From assembly GCA_002422305.1 (NCBI GenBank), contig DIUG01000040.1:1-8345 (forward strand): a DNA stretch of 8,345 nucleotides. The letters run 5' to 3'. The notes beneath the pieces are model-generated. The model saw only the letters and a list, made by a program, of their open reading frames with translations, was not told the origin of the DNA and ran no database searches. Below are positions 3,870 through 8,345 of this stretch, one piece after another. Source of the stretch: Patescibacteria group bacterium UBA6164 (lineage in GTDB: Bacteria > Patescibacteriota > Gracilibacteria > BD1-5 > UBA6164). Both the position numbers and the translations under genes were made by a program. Each line of letters opens with the position of its first letter. Position 1 is the stretch's first letter.

Positions 3870-6668
3870 TTTAATATTAATATTTTTTAAATCACTATTA
3901 TATTTTTTATATAAATCAATGTAAAATTTTATATTTTCTTTATTCCAAAAATAAAAATTATTGGTTTTATTTTTATTTTCAATATTAGTTTTTTGTTTAC
4001 TAATGATAATTTTATTACCAACTAAATTTTTTAAAATTTTAAAAATAAATTTTTTAAATTCATTATTATTAACAGGTTTATCTGTTGTGGATCTAAAAAT
4101 AGGTTTAACAGAATTATAATATTCATCATCAGTAATTTTAATTTTGTCAATTGTATCAAATTTATCAAGAGACAAATATTCAATATTATGCATTGAATAT
4201 ATTTTTTTAATAATTTTAACTTTATTTTCAATAGTTTTTAACTCTTTAACATTATAACAAGAATTGCTTAAAAGTGCATCATTTACATCATTTTTTTCAT
4301 CATCATGAATTAATTTAATAAAATTAAAATAATTAAGTCTTTCAAATTTATCAGTTAAAATTGTTTTATATTTTTTAATATCATCATCGTCATCTAATTT
4401 GAAACTTGTAATATTATCTCTTAATGGTTTAAATTTAATATCATTTTCTCTACTGTCTTTATCAGTATTTAAATATTCATCAATAATTTTTGTATTATCA
4501 ACTAAATTATTTAATTCAGTTTTTTTTTCTTTAGTAATTTTTTTTGTATCACCTTCATTACTTAATATAAAACCATTGTGTTTTAAAATTAATTCATAAT
4601 GAATTTTTTTATTAGTATTATAAACATCATTTTGATATTCAACAAAGCAATATAATTCAAAAAAATTATTTTCGTTAATATAAGATTCATCTTCTTCATT
4701 AAATTGTCTACAAACATTATTAATTTTATCAGTAGCATTCATAACATTTTTGTAATATTTTTTGACGTCATTTGGGGTATCAAAAATATAATCATGTTGT
4801 TTAGTATCAAAAAAATAATAAAGTGTATCAATATTTCTATTTCTAGTTGATTGTTGATAAATTCCAAGTGGATTAATAGTATGTCCTTTAGCATAAATAT
4901 AATGATTTTGTTTAGCATCAATAGAAAAATCAACACCTGTTACAATTGAAGGTGAGTAAAAAACCCATTTATTTTTAAATTGTTTATTAGCATCAGTAAT
5001 TTCAAATGGACTTTCAGAAGTAATTAAAATCATATCATTTTTTTTATCGGGATTATTTTTTAAACAATCATTAAATAATTTAGTAATTGTATCACACGAA
5101 TCACAACCAAATAAAAAATATTTGTTATTTTTAATGTCATCATTAATTTTTTTAATAAAAATATTTTCATCTTTAACATTAACAGCCTTTATACCTTCAT
5201 ATTTTTTATAATAATTATTAATATATATTTTTTTATCATCACATCTTTTTTTTACAAAATTAAAAACATTTTGATTAATATGTGCATCAGATAATATAAC
5301 TTTATGTGCTTTTTTAATTAATTTAACAAGTATTTCATATGTATATTTAATATTGTCATTTAATAAAGTACAAGTTGTTAAATATTCTAAAAAACTATTT
5401 ATTTCATCAATATACAAAATAACATTTTCAAAATATTCATCTGGTAAAAAGTTAAAATATTTAACTAAACTATTAATACAAATAACTATGTTGTCATTTT
5501 CAATATCTTTGTTAAAATCAGTATAACTTGAAATATTAACTTTTTTATCATTAAAAACTTTTATTTGTTGATTTGCTAATGTTATTAAATTAACTAAACT
5601 AATAATTCTATATTCATTTTTATGTAATCCTAAATATCTTTTTAATTGTTTAATTGTGTGAGTTGTTTTACCGGTTCCAGGTGCTGATTCTAAAATAAAT
5701 GTGTTATAATTATCAAAATAATTATTTTCAAAATCAAGATGTTCTTTATGTAAATTTAAAGTTTTAATATTTTTAATATTTAATTCATTCTCAAATGGTT
5801 TATATTTTTGAAAAAGTTCAAGTGGTTTTGAATTTTTATCTAAAAAATTAATAATATGTATAAGATAGTTAATATCAATAACACCTTCATTAATATTCCA
5901 AAAATATAAATTTTTTTGTTTATCATATTTGTCAGGACATTTTTTAGAAAATTCTTCAAAAATTTCATATTTGTTTAATGATTTTAAGACAGATAAAACA
6001 ATTAACCACTCATTATAATTATTACAATATGAATTATCTAATTTGTATAATTTATCTAAAATAAATATAATTTGTTCATCAGTTATATTAAATTTATATT
6101 GTTTAATATTCTGACTACATATATTTTTTTTATTGATATCATTTAAATTTTTTTTTGGTATATTCTTTCTATTTTCTAACAACCATAAAACAAGAGTTTC
6201 TGGAATTTCAATAGGTTTTGTGTTATTAATAATTTCATATCTTTTTTTATCAATAGTAGAACCTGCACCAATAATATAACCACCATTAGAACGAATATCT
6301 AACCCTTTTCCTCTATACTTGGCACTATTTGTTAATGAGACATTAATTAAATGTTGAACAGATGGTTTGGAATGTTTAAAAGAAAAAAAATAATGTTTTC
6401 CACCACTTGGTGATTTTTGAATTAATGTATTAATATTTCCATATTTATCAATATATTTATTAAATTCATCAACTCCTTCATCAATGATATCAATATCTAA
6501 AACAATTAAATTATTTTGTTCTCCAGTTAAAATACCATAATTATATTTGTCAGTATCAATTTCTTCTTTTGTGTGATTATAAGATTTACTCCATTGGATA
6601 TATGTTGTCTTTTTATTTTTTGGTATAATAAATTTTTTGTATTTTTTAAAAAAATTACTTTTATACAT
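3852..6668 (-). CDS. Primase (prim-pol)/UL9-like origin-binding superfamily 2 helicase fusion
   Basis: The 938-residue product joins two replication domains. Residues ~20-165 look like a bifunctional primase-polymerase (archaeo-eukaryotic primase fold): NYGILTGE, metal-binding DID (58-60), SPSGGKHYFF (86-95, the sxH motif) and GLDIRSNGGYIIGAGS (122-137). Residues ~190-280, with a WLIVLSVLK segment, resemble the PriCT region that often follows. Residues ~320-640 fit the herpesvirus origin-binding-protein helicase family: Walker A APGTGKTT (329-336), DEIN (421-424), SDAH (460-463), TGVDFS (577-582) and QQSTRNRN (605-612). The C-terminal ~290 residues are Lys/Asn/Asp-rich and unassigned. Such proteins prime DNA synthesis and open origins. 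The gene is divergent from the nuclease gene and shares its promoter element with the 3324 gene. All key motif residues appear intact. Confidence 0.88.
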   Translation of the reverse strand: MYKSNFFKKYKKFIIPKNKKTTYIQWSKSYNHTKEEIDTDKYNYGILTGEQNNLIVLDIDIIDEGVDEFNKYIDKYGNINTLIQKSPSGGKHYFFSFKHSKPSVQHLINVSLTNSAKYRGKGLDIRSNGGYIIGAGSTIDKKRYEIINNTKPIEIPETLVLWLLENRKNIPKKNLNDINKKNICSQNIKQYKFNITDEQIIFILDKLYKLDNSYCNNYNEWLIVLSVLKSLNKYEIFEEFSKKCPDKYDKQKNLYFWNINEGVIDINYLIHIINFLDKNSKPLELFQKYKPFENELNIKNIKTLNLHKEHLDFENNYFDNYNTFILESAPGTGKTTHTIKQLKRYLGLHKNEYRIISLVNLITLANQQIKVFNDKKVNISSYTDFNKDIENDNIVICINSLVKYFNFLPDEYFENVILYIDEINSFLEYLTTCTLLNDNIKYTYEILVKLIKKAHKVILSDAHINQNVFNFVKKRCDDKKIYINNYYKKYEGIKAVNVKDENIFIKKINDDIKNNKYFLFGCDSCDTITKLFNDCLKNNPDKKNDMILITSESPFEITDANKQFKNKWVFYSPSIVTGVDFSIDAKQNHYIYAKGHTINPLGIYQQSTRNRNIDTLYYFFDTKQHDYIFDTPNDVKKYYKNVMNATDKINNVCRQFNEEDESYINENNFFELYCFVEYQNDVYNTNKKIHYELILKHNGFILSNEGDTKKITKEKKTELNNLVDNTKIIDEYLNTDKDSRENDIKFKPLRDNITSFKLDDDDDIKKYKTILTDKFERLNYFNFIKLIHDDEKNDVNDALLSNSCYNVKELKTIENKVKIIKKIYSMHNIEYLSLDKFDTIDKIKITDDEYYNSVKPIFRSTTDKPVNNNEFKKFIFKILKNLVGNKIIISKQKTNIENKNKTNNFYFWNKENIKFYIDLYKKYNSDLKNINIKFLNSG

Positions 6669-6682
6669 AATTATATACGGAT

Positions 6683-6693
6683 TTAATAATATA
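6683..6693 (-). promoter_or_regulatory. TATATTATTAA promoter-like element of the primase gene
   Basis: On the minus strand this 11-base element ends 14 bases before the ATG at 6668, identical in sequence and spacing to 3299-3309. It lies in the 74-base gap between divergent genes. Confidence 0.55.
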
Positions 6694-6742
6694 CAAGAAA
6701 AAAATAATCTATAGTAAATTTATTAATAAATAAATTTTTAAG

Positions 6743-7183
6743 ATGAAAAAAGGAATTTTATATGGATTATCACATTACTCATGGTTTCAATTCAAAAAGT
6801 GCGGAAGAACCACAAGAACTATTAAAGAAAGAATTTCAAATATGAAAACATCTTTATTAGGTGATATTGTTATTATTTATACAACTAATGAATTATTAGA
6901 TTGTTATTTTTATGAATATTTAATGAAACAAATATTAAAAAATTATAGAATTAAACCAAATAAAGAAATGTTTGATGTTTATGATGATGATATTATAAAT
7001 ATTTTTGATTTTTTTAACGAATTAAATTCTAAATTTAACACTGATGATAAATTAAATTGGTACATTGAAAATCAATATCCAGAATATTTAAAAAAAAGAA
7101 AATATATTAAAAGTGAATCTTCTTCATTAAGTAATAAACCAATAAGAAAGAGAAAAGGTTTATTTATAGACACTAGTTATTGA
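6743..7183 (+). CDS. T5orf172/GIY-YIG-type nuclease-domain protein
   Basis: In the 146-residue product, residues 4-79 follow the T5orf172 (GIY-YIG-related) pattern: GILYGLS (4-10) for the GIY strand, FKKCGRTT (17-24) for the YIG/KIGRT strand, KERI (28-31) with the conserved Arg30, the strand IVIIYTT (42-48), YEYLMKQIL (57-65) with Glu58, and YRIKPNKEMFDV (68-79), the usual end of the domain. Residues 80-146 form a charged tail with a basic RKRK patch and the ending KGLFIDTSY, retained in the pseudogene at 1476-1829. Such domains occur in large DNA viruses and phages, alone or fused to DNA-binding domains; some GIY-YIG proteins nick DNA in homing or repair. Cleavage by this one is not shown. 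The start has AAATTTTTAAG just before ATG, shared with the pseudogene. It is divergent from the primase gene. Confidence 0.8.
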   Translation: MKKGILYGLSHYSWFQFKKCGRTTRTIKERISNMKTSLLGDIVIIYTTNELLDCYFYEYLMKQILKNYRIKPNKEMFDVYDDDIINIFDFFNELNSKFNTDDKLNWYIENQYPEYLKKRKYIKSESSSLSNKPIRKRKGLFIDTSY

Positions 7184-7251
7184 ATAAATTAAATTTGTTG
7201 TTATTTCTTTAAATTTTTTCATTGAATTATTATTTATAAAAAAATACTGCG

Positions 7252-7320
7252 GGTAAAATTATTTTTACCATTGCTTTAGTTTTTAAATAAACTAAAGCGG
7301 CCGAAGAGCACCTGAGGCCG
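7252..7320. ncRNA. Three-hairpin cluster in region B (candidate structured RNA element)
   Basis: The stems are GGTAAAA/TTTTACC (7252-7269), CTTTAGTTT/AAACTAAAG (7274-7297) and CGGCC/GGCCG (7298-7320) with the loop gaagagcacctga. The order matches region A (2213-2277), but nearly every stem has changed on both sides. Confidence 0.45.
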
Positions 7321-7348
7321 TGTCTTGGAAAATATAAATTATTGTAAA

Positions 7349-7540
7349 ATGTCAAATTTCTATTGTGAAACTGTAATAGAATGTAAAAAAGATTTACATC
7401 CAAGAACAATGTTTTTAAAAAAGTTGAATATTGATTTTGGATATAAAATAAATTATAGGAATAATCCTAAAATAAAAATTATGTTAAAAATAAAAATTAT
7501 GTTAAAAATAAAATTTTATATGAAAAGTGCTAAAAGTTAA
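7349..7540 (+). CDS. Small open frame, partly conserved in region A; doubtful
   Basis: The frame could encode 63 residues beginning MSNFYCETVIECKK. The first 14 codons are identical in nucleotide sequence in region A (from 2386), where the frame then diverges and stops after 24 codons (2458-2460). The C-terminal half contains an 18-base tandem repeat (7473-7508), and the last codons lie in the conserved hairpin. I recognise no family. The strong identity extends upstream of the ATG, so it may reflect RNA or DNA function rather than protein. Confidence 0.2.
   Translation: MSNFYCETVIECKKDLHPRTMFLKKLNIDFGYKINYRNNPKIKIMLKIKIMLKIKFYMKSAKS
7473..7508. repeat. Two exact tandem copies of an 18-base unit
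   Basis: TAAAAATTATGTTAAAAA occurs at 7473-7490 and 7491-7508. Region A has only one related copy near 2526-2545, so the duplication is probably recent. Confidence 0.85.
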
Positions 7541-7557
7541 TCTTCAGATTAACTTTT
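7532..7557. repeat. Hairpin conserved in both region copies (copy B)
   Basis: The 11-bp stem is the same as at 2567-2592, with loop TTCA instead of TAAA. Variation in the loop with an unchanged stem favours a kept structure. Confidence 0.75.
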
Positions 7558-8016
7558 GCGGGGCTTTCGAGTTAAAAGTATGTCGGTAAACATAAATATA
7601 ATTTACACTTAAAATTAAGCGTAGAGTGTGTAGAAAACTCAATGTAAAACTCATTTACACCAAAATAAATTATCACATCAAAATTAGTCAGTTTTTGATG
7701 CAGTAATTCATTTTCAAGCAATTCTAACTCACCAAATGGGTCAATATTTGGTAGTAGAATTACTTTTTGAAGTCTTAAATACAAATCAACGACCAAATGA
7801 AAAGTATTCAAGACTCCAAATTATAGCACCAATCAATGAAGGGTCAATTCATTAACCGATGCTTTTTTTGTGTTGAAATTACAAGAATGACCAGTTCTCA
7901 TAATTCCAAACAGTTCAAAGATATATTAGTTTTAGAAAATATTTTTTGAATGTAGAATAAATTGTCCTATATTTAAAATTTTTTTTTTCCAGATTATGAA
8001 GAATTTACAGAAAATA

Positions 8017-8345
8017 AAGACCCTTTTGTTTCTGAAAAAAATACTTCTATATGTTTTATTTTTTGTCCTAAAATTTGTTTCGTAATTATTCCGATTTCGG
8101 CTATTATTTAGTATCCTATTAACCATAATGTATTTTACATCTTCGGATTTTAGTTGAATACCAAATAAATAATCGGAAATCAAATGCCCTTTTGTTTCCA
8201 AAATAAATAATCGGAAAATTAACGGGGGCCAAATTACAAATCAAATAATCGGAAAATAAAGGGCCTGTCGTTTCTAAAAAAAATAATCGGACAACTTAAG
8301 CCTTGCTAAATATTCCAAATTCGGAAAATAAAGGGCCTGTCGTTT
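8017..8345. repeat. Degenerate tandem repeats with AAATAATCGGA motif, running off the right edge
   Basis: The motif AAATAATCGGA starts at 8167, 8205, 8243 and 8281. A 25-base segment including CGGAAAATAAAGGGCC is exact at 8249-8273 and 8321-8345, 72 bases apart. Diverged relatives begin near 8017 (AAAGACCCTTTTGTTTCTG) and 8181. The array probably continues beyond the window. It may be a satellite or terminal repeat; no gene is credible here. Confidence 0.7.

Larger units (their letters stand above)
7198..7912. repeat. Region B: copy 2 of the duplicated structured region, mostly without insertions
   Basis: It is collinear with region A (2152-3218) but about 350 bases shorter because the hairpin elements and the tRNA-Cys gene are absent. 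As in A, it follows the nuclease gene, so gene and region were probably duplicated together. It is the better proxy for the ancestral sequence. Confidence 0.85.
7184..8345. other. Stretch without a confident protein gene: region B and right-edge repeats
   Basis: It holds region B (7198-7912), the second copy of the structured region, then AT-rich sequence and degenerate repeats to the end. Short open frames exist but lack support outside the region A comparison. Confidence 0.7.

Noticed and set aside
4031..4936. Open frames at 4031-4231 (-), 4399-4599 (+) and 4739-4936 (-)
   Set aside because: All lie inside the primase/helicase gene in other frames, with AT-driven composition.
7685..7687. 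Alternative genetic code (TAG or TGA as sense) to join frames in region B
   Set aside because: The confident genes end normally and use TGG for Trp, so reassigned stops are not needed.
7572..7811. Minus-strand open frame of 79 codons with a TTG start in region B
   Set aside because: Region A has an in-frame stop and a frameshift in it, there is no ATG, and substitutions do not favour silent positions.
7932..8201. Minus-strand open frame of 89 codons
   Set aside because: It overlaps the degenerate tandem repeats and has no paralogue or family-like motif.
8167..8345. CRISPR array
   Set aside because: The repeats are uneven in length and degenerate, the spacers resemble each other, and no cas gene is present.

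Overview
The window is very AT-rich and intron-free, and it reads in the standard code: TGG is used for Trp and no long frame needs reassigned stops. Its recognisable proteins are a D5-like SF3 helicase C-terminus, a 938-residue primase fused to a herpesvirus-UL9-like origin-binding helicase, and a T5orf172/GIY-YIG-type nuclease. With a tRNA-Cys gene that ends in a T-run, and hairpins at convergent gene ends, this points to a nucleocytoplasmic large DNA virus, or a virus-derived replicon or plasmid of a protist or fungus. Cellular bacterial DNA is unlikely. No capsid, polymerase or ribosomal gene is present to settle the host.

Layout. 3-602 (+) is the end of the D5-like helicase. 603-952 is a gene-free, nearly pure A/T stretch bounded by a 37/38-bp inverted repeat made of iterated ATTGGTAAT boxes; it could be a replication origin, paired 3'-end hairpins, or both. 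953-1357 (-) is a small protein of unknown function. 1476-1829 (+) is a broken copy of the nuclease gene. 1830-3323 has no credible intact protein gene but holds a tRNA-like gene, a tRNA-Cys gene and 'region A', which is full of hairpins. 3324-3791 (+) is a paralogue of the small unknown protein. 3852-6668 (-) is the primase/origin-binding helicase, convergent with the previous gene across a strong hairpin. 6743-7183 (+) is the intact nuclease gene. 7184-7912 is 'region B', a second copy of region A without most of the insertions. 7913-8345 ends in degenerate tandem repeats that run off the window.

The window therefore contains a segmental duplication (nuclease gene plus the downstream structured region), which allows an internal comparison. 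Against region B, region A carries at least four discrete insertions of about 47-77 bases. They are built from short GC-clamped hairpins with AT-rich stems, often two in tandem, and three of them sit between short repeats of GGTC or GAC. A related 79-base double hairpin sits inside the T-arm of the tRNA-like gene. Three further hairpins are present in both copies with different but still complementary stems, which suggests a structured RNA or a mechanism that keeps DNA palindromes perfect.

Functionally, the D5-like helicase, the primase/origin-binding helicase and the boxed AT-rich region look like a compact replication module. The nuclease, its decayed copy and the hairpin elements look like the mobile and repetitive part. 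A link between nuclease and hairpin elements is inference only.
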